Below the pieces are notes generated by a model. The model searched no databases. It was not told the origin of the DNA and was given only the letters and a program-made list of their open reading frames with translations. A program made the position numbers and the translations under genes. Shown here piece by piece: positions 1-7,648 of a stretch of DNA of 64,000 nucleotides. Every line of letters starts with the position of its first letter. The stretch's first letter is position 1. Source of the stretch: an uncultured Microbacterium sp. (GTDB lineage Bacteria; Actinomycetota; Actinomycetes; Actinomycetales; Microbacteriaceae); the NCBI RefSeq assembly GCF_900078385.1, contig NZ_FLQR01000010.1, positions 159,752 to 223,751 of the forward strand. Direction: 5' to 3'.

Positions 1-1208
1 CCATCCGCTGGGTCAAGGACCAGCCGGTGCCCTGGGACACGCCCCTCGTGCTGCCCCCGGACGCGACGGTGGCGGAGGCCGCCGGGCTGCTGCCGCCCGC
101 GGGTCCGCACGCGATCGTCGTCGCCGCGGCGGGCCGTGCCGGCATCCACATCGACGACGTGCTCGGGATCGTGTCGGCGTCGCGGCTCGCGACCGCCCTG
201 CCCGATGCCCGGCTCGGCGACCTGACGCGGGGGCGCGCGCCCTCCATCGACGCGGACGACGTCGAGGACGCGCGACACGCCTTCGACCTCCTCGTCGACG
301 CCGGCGCGGAGACCGTCTGCGTCCTGCACCAGGGTCACCTCGTCGGGACGCTCTCGCAGCGCAGCGCGCTGCGCTCGACGCTGTACCGCCCCGCGGTCGA
401 CGCCGACGGCCGGCTCATCGTCGCGGCCGCCGTGGGGATCAACGGCGACGTGGCGGCGAAGGCGCAGGCGCTCGCCGCGGCCGGCGTCGACGTCCTCGTC
501 GTCGACACGGCGCACGGCCACCAGGACGGGATGCTGCGGGCGCTCCGCGCGGTCGCCGACCTGCAGCTGGACATCCCCATCGCGGCGGGCAACGTCGTCA
601 CGACCGAGGGCGTGCAGGACCTCGTCGCCGCCGGCGCCTCGATCCTCAAGGTCGGCGTGGGACCCGGCGCCATGTGCACGACGCGCATGATGACGGCCGT
701 GGGTCGTCCCCAGTTCTCCGCCGTGCTGGAGACCGCCGACGCCTCCGCCGAACTGGGCGCGCACGTCTGGGCGGACGGCGGAGTCCGCTACCCGCGCGAC
801 GTCGCGCTCGCGCTCGCCGCAGGGGCCGCGTCCGTCATGATCGGCTCGTGGTTCGCCGGCACGATCGAGTCGCCGGGCCCGCTGCAGATCGACGAGACCG
901 GCCGTGTCTTCAAGGAATCGTGGGGGATGGCCTCGACGAAGGCGGTGCACGGCCGCTTCGGGCGTCTGGACCCCTACGAGCGGGCACGCAAGGAGCTCTT
1001 CGCGGAGGGCATCTCGTCGTCGCGCATCTACCTGGACCCGCTCCGGCCGAGCGTCGAGGACCTCATCGACATGATCACCTCGGGCGTCCGGTCGTCGTTC
1101 ACGTACGCGGGGGCGGCGACGGTGCCCGAATTCCACGAGCGGGCCACGGTCGGCCTGCAGTCGGCGGCCGGCTACGAGGAGGGCAAGGCGCTGCCGGTCA
1201 GCTGGTAG
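1..1208 (+). CDS. guaB1: GuaB1-family IMP dehydrogenase-like protein (probable GMP reductase), 5' truncated by window edge
   Basis: The gene enters from the left; the frame is open from base 3, so the N-terminus lies outside the window. About 400 residues are visible. A CBS-pair-like region comes first, then the IMPDH/GMPR barrel with VVDTAHGH, an AGN substrate loop, the catalytic-loop motif GPGAMCTTRMMT (active-site Cys about residue 217 of the visible part) and WADGGVRYPRD. The internal CBS pair and this loop are typical of actinobacterial GuaB1, known to act as GMP reductase (GMP to IMP) in purine salvage, rather than of biosynthetic GuaB2. The end overlaps the convergent GNAT gene by 11 bases. 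Family is certain; the reductase role is inferred from the subfamily. Confidence 0.9.
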   Translation, partial: IRWVKDQPVPWDTPLVLPPDATVAEAAGLLPPAGPHAIVVAAAGRAGIHIDDVLGIVSASRLATALPDARLGDLTRGRAPSIDADDVEDARHAFDLLVDAGAETVCVLHQGHLVGTLSQRSALRSTLYRPAVDADGRLIVAAAVGINGDVAAKAQALAAAGVDVLVVDTAHGHQDGMLRALRAVADLQLDIPIAAGNVVTTEGVQDLVAAGASILKVGVGPGAMCTTRMMTAVGRPQFSAVLETADASAELGAHVWADGGVRYPRDVALALAAGAASVMIGSWFAGTIESPGPLQIDETGRVFKESWGMASTKAVHGRFGRLDPYERARKELFAEGISSSRIYLDPLRPSVEDLIDMITSGVRSSFTYAGAATVPEFHERATVGLQSAAGYEEGKALPVSW

Positions 1209-1821
1209 CCGCCTCGCGCTCCCGGTCCTCCCACTCCCGGCGCAGCACGCCCATGACGACGGAGTCGTAGCGCTCACCCCGCACCTCGCGGGCGTCGCGG
1301 AAACGCGCCTCCTCCGTGAAGCCGAGGCGGCGCCCGACGGCCAGCATCCGCTCGTTGCCGGACCACGTCGAGTAGTCGAGGCGGACGGCATCCGTCGTGC
1401 GGAAGAGGTAATCGGTCCAGATGTGCAGCGCCGCGGTGCCGATGCCGCGCCCGCGGAGCACGGGGTCGTAGACGGTGAGGCCCATGCGCCGCCAGTCCGA
1501 CGCCTGCGACTCCCAATGCCACGAGACGGTGCCGAGGATCGTCGCCGGGTCCTCGGCGGCGGCGATCACGGCGCGCTGCAGCGGCGAGTGCGCGGCGTAC
1601 GACCCGTCGGCGAGCCCCGTCGCCAGCCGTGCGCACGCGGCGTCGATCTGCCCGGCGTCGAGCTTCGCGAAGTAGGGGCCGTCCCAGCGGTGCCAGTCCT
1701 GGTCGGGCTGCAGCCAGCGCCGATAGGCGTCGATGTCCTCCGCCACGAAGGGACGCACCCGGATCCCGCCGCGATCCTCGCCGACTCCGCCAGCTCCGCC
1801 CGCTCCGCTGCCACTCACCAC
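1198..1821 (-). CDS. GNAT-family N-acetyltransferase
   Basis: A 207-residue protein of the RimJ/RimL-like GNAT group. The acetyl-CoA loop is visible as LRGRGIGTAA (residues 122-131), preceded by strand GLTVYDPV and followed by GNERMLAVGRRLGF, typical of protein or small-molecule N-acetyltransferases. The substrate cannot be read from sequence. The GTG at 1821 was chosen because a CAGAAT box lies exactly 6 bases upstream (leaderless pattern). The frame stays open further upstream, but that part would run into the palindromic repeat and looks non-coding. The 3' end overlaps guaB1 tail to tail. Confidence 0.85.
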   Translation of the reverse strand: MVSGSGAGGAGGVGEDRGGIRVRPFVAEDIDAYRRWLQPDQDWHRWDGPYFAKLDAGQIDAACARLATGLADGSYAAHSPLQRAVIAAAEDPATILGTVSWHWESQASDWRRMGLTVYDPVLRGRGIGTAALHIWTDYLFRTTDAVRLDYSTWSGNERMLAVGRRLGFTEEARFRDAREVRGERYDSVVMGVLRREWEDREREAATS

Positions 1822-1827
1822 GCCCCC

Positions 1828-1833
1828 ATTCTG
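1828..1833 (-). promoter_or_regulatory. -10 box (CAGAAT) for the GNAT gene
   Basis: CAGAAT on the minus strand ends 6 bases before the GTG at 1821, so the transcript should begin at or next to the start codon. No clear -35 is seen; the upstream region is the palindromic repeat. Confidence 0.5.
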
Positions 1834-1842
1834 CCCGTCGCC

Positions 1843-1906
1843 CGCGCTGCCGAAAGCGGCACGCGCTGCGGAACGTTCGACCGCGCGTGCCGCTTTCGGC
1901 CGCGCG
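1843..1906. repeat. Palindromic repeat, copy 1
   Basis: A 64-base unit whose core (1849-1900) has perfect 17-base inverted arms: GCCGAAAGCGGCACGCG at 1849-1865 and its reverse complement at 1884-1900. The central 18 bases contain GAACGTTC. A second copy lies at 2990-3053 with 59 of 64 bases identical by eye. The two copies bracket the frameshifted AbiEi/DUF559-like gene. Possible roles are a REP-like element, a terminator, a protein binding site or the end of a mobile cassette. Confidence 0.85.
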
Positions 1907-1913
1907 GATGCCG

Positions 1914-2883
1914 TCACCGCAGGACGGGGTCGCCGGCGCGCGGGCGCGGCTTGCTGCTGCGCAGGCCGTCCGCGGTCAGGACGTCGTAGACCCGCTGAGG
2001 GTGGTCCGCGTCGGTGGCCTCGAGACGGGAGAATCCCCGCACCTCCCGGCGGATCTCGTTCTCGCGGGTCTTCTCCTCGATGACGATCGCGGCCGGCGTC
2101 CGGCCGGCGCTGAACTCCGGGCTCAGGTACTTTCCGCGGCCGTCGATCTCGAGCCAGTGATCGGCCTCCGGGAAGTACAGATCACCGAAGACGAGGCGGC
2201 CGCTGCGCAGCCGGCGGCGCTCCTGCAGCCGCGGGTGCGGGAAGCCGAGCGCGATCACCAGCAGCCGCATCTGCGTCTCACGGGCATTGGCGGCCAGCGA
2301 CGCGGATGCCGCGACCGCGCCGCGCACGCGCATCCCCGCGCACGGGCTCCGTGTCGAGCAGTGCGAGGATGTCCTCCGTCGTCGCGAGAGCCCCGCCGCC
2401 CCGGCCCGTCCACAGCGCCTGGTCGATCGCGGACACGCCGCGGGCGAACGGCAGGATGCGCGCCAGGTCGAGAGCGGTCTGCGCGGGCGTCGTGACCTCG
2501 TGCGCACCGAACGGCACCCGCGCGACCCGCTCGAGCCCCAGCGCTCGCCGACGGATCGCTCCGCCGGAGCGTCCGCCCGTGGCCCGTGCAATCGTGACGT
2601 CGACGGCATCCGGCCACGGGCCGAGCAGATCGATGCCCCACACGGCCGCAGCGGCGAAGTGCGACACCACCGCGGGCGCATCGAGCCGGGCGAGCACCTC
2701 CTCGACGCGCAGGCGGTGACGTCGGATGCCGCTCAGCGCGCGCCATTCGGGGCTGCTCACGAACACGCCCGGGGCGATCCGCGTCCAGGTGCGCTCGCGC
2801 AGGTGACGCCGGACGCGCCGGTAGTCGGGGTGGGCGATCAGCTCCCGCCGACGCGCCACCAGGATCTCGGGGACGGGCATCAT
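1914..2883 (-). pseudogene. AbiEi-like antitoxin-domain / DUF559 (Vsr-like) protein, frameshifted
   Basis: Two reading frames together encode one protein of about 320 residues. The N-terminal part (from ATG 2883 or 2880 to about 2330) carries an AbiEi-type winged-helix region (RTWTRIAPGVFV) and a middle domain (HEVTTPAQTALDLAR). The C-terminal part lies in the next frame: ETQMRLLVIALGFPHPRLQ, FGDLYFPEADHWLEIDGRGK and EKTRENEIR. That resembles the PD-(D/E)XK-like DUF559/Vsr fold. The frames join within GC-rich 2312-2333 and need one extra base removed or two restored. Either the gene is broken or the assembly has an indel there. RBS GGGAGG lies just before ATG 2883. Function in phage defence or DNA cleavage is only inferred from family. 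Confidence 0.7.
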
Positions 2884-2989
2884 GCCTCCCACCGTGACCG
2901 GCCCCGCCCGCCACGCGCGGCCGGACCCGCGCACCCGTGGACCACCGGGCCATCGCGCGTCCCGGGGAGGAGGCGCCGCGACGCCGATG

Positions 2990-3053
2990 CGCGCTGTCGA
3001 AAACGGCACGCGCTGCGGAAGGTTCGACCGCGTGTGCCGCTTTCGACCGCGCG
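2990..3053. repeat. Palindromic repeat, copy 2
   Basis: Near-identical to the unit at 1843-1906. The arms of the core (2996-3012 and 3031-3047) are less perfect here, with one G-T type and one A-C mismatch. Both copies share the flanking CGCGCT before and CGCGCG after the core, so the repeat is longer than the hairpin itself. Confidence 0.85.
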
Positions 3054-3065
3054 ACGGGTGACGAC

Positions 3066-3083
3066 GGGGTGGGGTGGGCGGGG
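3066..3083 (+). other. Candidate G-quadruplex (four G tracts with one-base loops)
   Basis: The pattern GGGG-T-GGGG-T-GGG-C-GGGG is followed by more G runs to 3098. One-base loops are the most favourable arrangement for a G-quadruplex. It lies between the second palindrome and the -10 box of the CNNM operon, in a gene-free stretch of about 320 bases. Confidence 0.5.
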
Positions 3084-3120
3084 CGGCGGCGGGGTGGGCG
3101 GATGCCGAAGGGACGGACGC

Positions 3121-3141
3121 GTGCCGTAGAATCGGCGGCAC
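3121..3141 (+). promoter_or_regulatory. -10 box TAGAAT inside an inverted repeat, promoter of the CNNM pair
   Basis: TAGAAT at 3127-3132 is flanked by GTGCCG (3121-3126) and its reverse complement CGGCAC (3136-3141). The symmetry around the -10 suggests an operator. The start codon is about 79 bases downstream, so this transcript has a leader. Confidence 0.45.
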
Positions 3142-3210
3142 AATGGACGACCCTCCCAGTAGACGCTCGCCCCACCGACCCTCCTCGCTGCGGAGCGGGG
3201 GTGATGCGTG

Positions 3211-4542
3211 ATGGATTACGTCATGTTGGGCGTGGGGCTGCTCCTGACCATCGGCACCGGTCTCTTCGTCGCCAGCGAGTTCGCGCTCGTCAACCTCGAC
3301 CGCGCCGACCTCGAAGCGCGGCAGGCCGCCGGTGAATCCCGGCTCGCGCGGACCATCGCGGCTCTGCGGATCACCTCGACCCACCTCTCCAGTGCGCAGC
3401 TCGGTATCACGCTGACGACGCTGCTCACCGGCTACACGATGGAGCCCGCCATCTCGAACCTGCTCCGGCCGGTCTTCGAGGGCTGGGGGATGCCGGACTC
3501 GGCGTCCCGTCCCATCGCGACGATCATCGGCGTCGCGATCGCGACCGTCTTCTCGATGATCCTCGGCGAGCTGGTGCCCAAGAACTTCGCGCTCGCGATC
3601 CCGCGCCAGACGGCGAAGCTCGTGATGCCGTTCCAGGTGGCGTTCACCACGGTGTTCCGTCCGGCCATCACCGTGCTCAACGGCAGCGCGAACGGCGTGC
3701 TCCGCGCCGTCGGCATCGAGCCGAAGGAGGAGCTGTCCGGCGCGCGCACCGCCGAGGAGCTGTCGAGCCTGGTCCGCCGCTCCGCCAGTGCGGGTCTGCT
3801 CGAGAAGGACACCGCGTCGCTCCTGGACCGCACCCTGAACTTCGCCCGCCTGACCACGGCCGACGTCATGACGCCGCGCCCCAGCATCCACGCCGTGGCA
3901 GCGGGCGACAGCGTCGAGGACGTCGTGCAGCTCGCGCGCCGCACCGGCCACAGTCGCTTCCCGGTCTACGACGAGTCGATGGACGACATCACCGGCATCG
4001 TGCACCTCAAGCAGGCCGTCAGCGTGCCGCGCGATCGCCGCGCCGACGTTCCGGCCGCCGCGATCGCGGAGGAGCCGCTGCGGGTCCCGGAGGCCGTGCA
4101 CCTGGATGCCCTGATGTCCGAGCTCCGTGCCCGGGGGTACCAGATGGCCATCGTCGTCGACGAGTACGGCGGGACCGCCGGCGTCGTCACCCTCGAGGAC
4201 CTCGTGGAGGAGATCGTCGGCGAGGTGCTCGACGAGCACGACCGCAGTCGCGCCGGCATCGTGCGCGGCCGCGAGGGCAGCGTCGTCTTCCCCGGCGACC
4301 TCCGGCCGGACGAACTGCTCGACCGCACCGGCATCCGCGTCCCCGAGGGCGACGTCTACGACACGATCGGCGGATTCCTCATGGCCACGCTCGAGCGGAT
4401 CCCGACCGTCGGCGACGCCGTCGAGCTCGAGGACGGCACGCTGCGCGTCCAGCGCATGGACGGCCGCCGTGTCGACCGGGTCCGCTTCCTGCCCACGCCG
4501 CTCCCGGGCGGCGCCGACGAGACGGGCGGTGAGACCCGATGA
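3211..4542 (+). CDS. CNNM/CorC-type hemolysin-family membrane protein (full domain set)
   Basis: A 443-residue membrane protein. The DUF21 transmembrane domain fills about residues 1-190 ([45 protein letters not shown]). A CBS pair follows at about 205-330 ([51 protein letters not shown]), then a CorC/HlyC C-terminal domain to about 430. Family members take part in Mg2+ or Co2+ transport or resistance; the ion is not readable here. ATG 3211 matches the usual family N-terminus; the GTG just before it is an alternative. The stop overlaps the next start as ATGA, so the two genes are translationally coupled. Confidence 0.9.
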   Translation: MDYVMLGVGLLLTIGTGLFVASEFALVNLDRADLEARQAAGESRLARTIAALRITSTHLSSAQLGITLTTLLTGYTMEPAISNLLRPVFEGWGMPDSASRPIATIIGVAIATVFSMILGELVPKNFALAIPRQTAKLVMPFQVAFTTVFRPAITVLNGSANGVLRAVGIEPKEELSGARTAEELSSLVRRSASAGLLEKDTASLLDRTLNFARLTTADVMTPRPSIHAVAAGDSVEDVVQLARRTGHSRFPVYDESMDDITGIVHLKQAVSVPRDRRADVPAAAIAEEPLRVPEAVHLDALMSELRARGYQMAIVVDEYGGTAGVVTLEDLVEEIVGEVLDEHDRSRAGIVRGREGSVVFPGDLRPDELLDRTGIRVPEGDVYDTIGGFLMATLERIPTVGDAVELEDGTLRVQRMDGRRVDRVRFLPTPLPGGADETGGETR

Positions 4543-5594
4543 ACGACTGGGCCGGAATCGCGTGGCTCGTGGTGCTGCTCGCGTTCAACGCGTTCTTCGT
4601 CGGCGCCGAGTTCGCCGTCATCTCCGCGCGCCGCTCGCAGATCGAGCCGCTCGCCGAGAAGGGCTCGCGCGCCGCCAAGACCGCGCTGTACGCCATGGAG
4701 CACGCGACCCGCATGCTCGCGACGAGCCAGCTGGGCATCACGATCTGCTCCCTGCTGATCCTGAACGTCTCGGAGCCGGCGATCCACCACCTGCTGGAGG
4801 GTCCGCTCGGGCTCACGGGCTGGAGCGAGGCCGTCATCGGCGGCGTTGCGTTCGCCGTCGCACTGCTGCTCGTGTCGTACCTGCACGTCGTCTTCGGCGA
4901 GATGGTGCCGAAGAACCTGGCGTTCTCGCTGCCCGACCGCGCGGTGCTCATGCTCGCGACACCGCTCGTCTGGGTCTCCAAGCTCTTCCACCCGCTGATC
5001 GTCGTACTCAACTGGATCGCGAACCACGCGGTCCGCCTCTTCGGCGTCGAGCCGAAGGACGAGGCCGCCTCGACCTTCACGCTCGACGAAGTCGCGACGA
5101 TCGTCAACCAGTCGCGCATCGAGGGCGTCCTGGACGACGCCTCCGGGGCGGTCGCGGCGGCGGTGGAGTTCACCGACAAGAAGGCGAAGGACATCGCCGT
5201 GCCGCTGTCGGCGCTCGTGACACTGCCGGAGCACACGACGCCGGACGAGATCGAGCGCGCCGTCGCCAAGCACGGCTACTCGCGCTACGTGATCGTCGAC
5301 GCCGAGAGCCTGCCGATCGGCTACGTGCACTTGAAGGACGTGCTGCGGGAGGCGGAGGACCCGGATGCCGGCGCGAGCGCCGCGCTGCCGATCAAGCCCA
5401 AGCGCATCCACCACATGCTGCCGGTCGCCGAGACCACCGACCTCGAGGACGCCCTGGCGCTCATGCGCCGTTCCAGCCGCCACCTCGCGCAGGTGCGCGA
5501 CACGAAGGGCCGGATCACCGGCGTGCTGTTCCTCGAGGACATCATCGAGGAGCTCGTCGGCGAAGTGCACGACGCCACCCGTCGCGGCTTCTGA
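4539..5594 (+). CDS. CNNM-type hemolysin-family membrane protein, short form
   Basis: A 351-residue paralogue of the preceding gene. The DUF21 domain covers about residues 1-180 (GAEFAVISARRSQIEPL, TSQLGITICSLLILNVSEPA, FGEMVPKNLAFSLPD) and a CBS pair about 205-345. The protein ends right after the second CBS (FLEDIIEELVGEVHDATRRG) and so lacks the CorC/HlyC domain its partner has. Paired long and short CNNM genes are common in Actinobacteria and may act as a heteromeric transporter (inference). Confidence 0.9.
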   Translation: MNDWAGIAWLVVLLAFNAFFVGAEFAVISARRSQIEPLAEKGSRAAKTALYAMEHATRMLATSQLGITICSLLILNVSEPAIHHLLEGPLGLTGWSEAVIGGVAFAVALLLVSYLHVVFGEMVPKNLAFSLPDRAVLMLATPLVWVSKLFHPLIVVLNWIANHAVRLFGVEPKDEAASTFTLDEVATIVNQSRIEGVLDDASGAVAAAVEFTDKKAKDIAVPLSALVTLPEHTTPDEIERAVAKHGYSRYVIVDAESLPIGYVHLKDVLREAEDPDAGASAALPIKPKRIHHMLPVAETTDLEDALALMRRSSRHLAQVRDTKGRITGVLFLEDIIEELVGEVHDATRRGF

Positions 5595-5612
5595 GCCGGG
5601 CGCGCCGGACCC

Positions 5613-5638
5613 GAGCGGGGGCGGCGCGCCCCGCGCTC
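5613..5638. terminator. Hairpin between convergent genes
   Basis: GAGCGGGG pairs with CCCCGCGCTC, leaving one bulged base, in the gap between the CNNM pair and the oppositely oriented reductase. There is no T tract, so this is a candidate bidirectional terminator only. It reaches into the stop codon of the reductase. Confidence 0.4.
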
Positions 5639-6716
5639 AGCCGGCGACGCGCGGCCGTGCCCGCTCGTACTGCGGCGGCCAGGGTGCGGCCGTCGGCTCG
5701 CCCAGCTCGGTGGCGGCCCGGAGGCCGAAGTGCGGGTCGCGCAGCCACTCCCGCGCGGCGAGGATCGCGTCGGCCTCGCCCGCGGCGACGATCTGCTCGG
5801 CCTGCTGTCCGCCGGTGATCTCGCCGACCGCTCCGACCGGAACGCCCGTGCGCCGTCGGATCTCCGCCGCGAGCGGCACCTGGTAGCCGGGACCGGTCGT
5901 GATGCTCTGGTGGGCGACGAGCCCGCCGCTGGAGATGTCGAGCAGGTCGGCGCCGTGCGCGGCGACCCAGCTGCCGACCGCAACGGTCTCCTCGACGCCC
6001 CAGCCGCCGTCGGCCCAGTCGGTCGCCGAGAACCGGACGAAGACCGGCCGGTCGCCCGCGGCCGCGCGCACGACGTCGACGACCCGCAGCAGCAGGCGCG
6101 CGCGGTTCTCCAGCGACCCGCCGTACTCGTCCTCGCGCAGGTTCGACAGGGGCGAGAGGAACTGGTGCAGCAGGTAGCCGTGCGCCGCGTGCACCTCGAG
6201 CACCTCGAAGCCCGCCTCGACGGCCCGGACGGCGGCCGCCGCGAACGCATCCACGATCGCGTCGATACCGGCGGCATCCAGTGCCTCCGGCGCCGCGAAG
6301 CCGTCGAACGCGATCGCCGAGGGCGCCGTCGTGGTCCATCCGCCGTCCTCGGCCGACACCGATCCGCGCCGCCCGGAGAACGGGGACCAGGTGGACGCCT
6401 TCCGGCCCGCGTGCGCGAGCTGGATGCCGGGCACCGCGCCGCGCGCGCGGATGGCGGCCACGATGGGCGCCCACGCGTCACGCTGCCCGTCCGTCCACAG
6501 CCCGGTGTCCTCCGGGGTGATCCGTCCCTCCGGCACCACCGCGGTGGCCTCCGCGATGACGAGGCCCGCCCCGCCGGAGGCGAACTGCGCCAGGTGCACG
6601 TGGTGCCAGTCGTTGGGGATCCCGTCGACGGCGGAGTACTGGCACATCGGCGCCACCCACAGCCGGTTGCGGAACGAGGTCCGTCGGAGGGTCAGGGGGG
6701 TCAGCAGCGAACTCAT
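5637..6716 (-). CDS. NADH:flavin oxidoreductase / Old Yellow Enzyme family, YqjM-like
   Basis: A 359-residue FMN-dependent ene-reductase. The N-terminus shows the thermophilic-type (YqjM) signature APMCQYS with Cys25 and Tyr27. The substrate-binding His pair and Tyr are in EVHAAHGYLLHQFLSP (His176, His179, Tyr181), followed by NLREDEYGGSLENRARLLL. The C-terminus has the FMN phosphate site (VGAVGEITGGQQAEQ, ADAILAAREWLRDP). Such enzymes reduce activated C=C bonds with NAD(P)H; the natural substrate is unknown. The ATG at 6716 gives the standard family start (SSLLTPLTLRRTSFRNR). Confidence 0.92.
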   Translation of the reverse strand: MSSLLTPLTLRRTSFRNRLWVAPMCQYSAVDGIPNDWHHVHLAQFASGGAGLVIAEATAVVPEGRITPEDTGLWTDGQRDAWAPIVAAIRARGAVPGIQLAHAGRKASTWSPFSGRRGSVSAEDGGWTTTAPSAIAFDGFAAPEALDAAGIDAIVDAFAAAAVRAVEAGFEVLEVHAAHGYLLHQFLSPLSNLREDEYGGSLENRARLLLRVVDVVRAAAGDRPVFVRFSATDWADGGWGVEETVAVGSWVAAHGADLLDISSGGLVAHQSITTGPGYQVPLAAEIRRRTGVPVGAVGEITGGQQAEQIVAAGEADAILAAREWLRDPHFGLRAATELGEPTAAPWPPQYERARPRVAG

Positions 6717-6755
6717 GCGCTCATGTCCTTCGTGTAGGCACTCGTGGGGGGCGGG

Positions 6756-6761
6756 TAGGGT
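6756..6761 (+). promoter_or_regulatory. -10 box TAGGGT of nnrD
   Basis: Six bases separate the box from the ATG, which predicts a leaderless transcript. It lies in the 51-base gap between divergent genes. Confidence 0.6.
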
Positions 6762-6767
6762 GGCGCC

Positions 6768-7604
6768 ATGTTCGACACCGACGAATGGACGTCGGCGGAT
6801 ACCGCGGGCGTCCTCCGGGTGCCAACGGCGTCCGACGACAAGTATTCCCGTGGGGTCCTCGGCGTCCGCACCGGGTCGGATGCGTATCCCGGCGCCGCGG
6901 TCCTCGGTGTGGAGGCCGCGTGGCGGACGGGGCTCGGGATGGTGCGCTACCTGGGGCCGGACCGAGCCACCGATCTCGTCCTGCGGAGGCGGCCCGAGAC
7001 GGTGACGGTGGACGGCCGGGTGCAGGCCTGGCTGATCGGGTCCGGGACGGATGCCGGCGTGCGTTCGCGCGCGGAGACCGAGGCCCTGCGCGACATCCTG
7101 ACCGGCGCGGAACCCGTCGTCGTCGACGCCGGCGCGCTGGATCTCGCGCCGGAGGCCACCGCGCCGATCATCGTGACGCCGCACGCGCGCGAACACCGCC
7201 GGCTGCGCGACCTGCTCGGCCTGGGTGAGGCGCCGGACGACGTCACGGCCGCGCGGGAGACCGCGGCGACACTCGGCGGGGTCGTGCTGCTCAAAGGCGC
7301 CGCCACGATCGTCGCCGCGCCGTCGGGCTGGGTGCGGGTCGTGCGCGCCGAGACCTCGTGGCTCGCGACGGCGGGGACCGGGGATGTGCTCGCGGGCGCG
7401 CTGGGCGCGCTCGTCGCCGGCGCCGAGGCCGCCCGGGGAGCGGAGCCGACCGTGGATCTGGCCGCGCTGGCGGCCGCCGCGGCGTGGCTGCATTCGCGTG
7501 CCGCCCGGCTCGCCTCGCACGTGCGGGACGGCGGACCCGTGACGGCCGGCGATGTGGCCGACGCGCTCGCGGCGGCGGTGGGCGGCGTGCTGTCCCGCGG
7601 CTGA
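6768..7604 (+). CDS. nnrD: ADP-dependent NAD(P)H-hydrate dehydratase
   Basis: A 278-residue single-domain ribokinase-fold enzyme that repairs damaged NADHX/NADPHX hydrates using ADP. Visible family motifs are DKYSRGVLGVRTGSDAYPGA (residues 24-43), TPHAREHRRL (from 137), LLKGAATIVAAP (from 174) and the nucleotide-loop TAGTGDVLAG (201-210). There is no fused NnrE epimerase domain, and no separate nnrE is visible nearby. Start fixed by the leaderless -10 box. Confidence 0.93.
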   Translation: MFDTDEWTSADTAGVLRVPTASDDKYSRGVLGVRTGSDAYPGAAVLGVEAAWRTGLGMVRYLGPDRATDLVLRRRPETVTVDGRVQAWLIGSGTDAGVRSRAETEALRDILTGAEPVVVDAGALDLAPEATAPIIVTPHAREHRRLRDLLGLGEAPDDVTAARETAATLGGVVLLKGAATIVAAPSGWVRVVRAETSWLATAGTGDVLAGALGALVAGAEAARGAEPTVDLAALAAAAAWLHSRAARLASHVRDGGPVTAGDVADALAAAVGGVLSRG

Positions 7605-7636
7605 CGCGGCGTCGGGGTCCCGCCGTCCGCGCTCCC

Positions 7637-7642
7637 TAGGAT
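7637..7642 (+). promoter_or_regulatory. -10 box TAGGAT of the GT87-like gene
   Basis: Six bases precede the ATG; only about 30 bases separate the box from the stop of nnrD. Confidence 0.55.
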
Positions 7643-7648
7643 GGGGGG

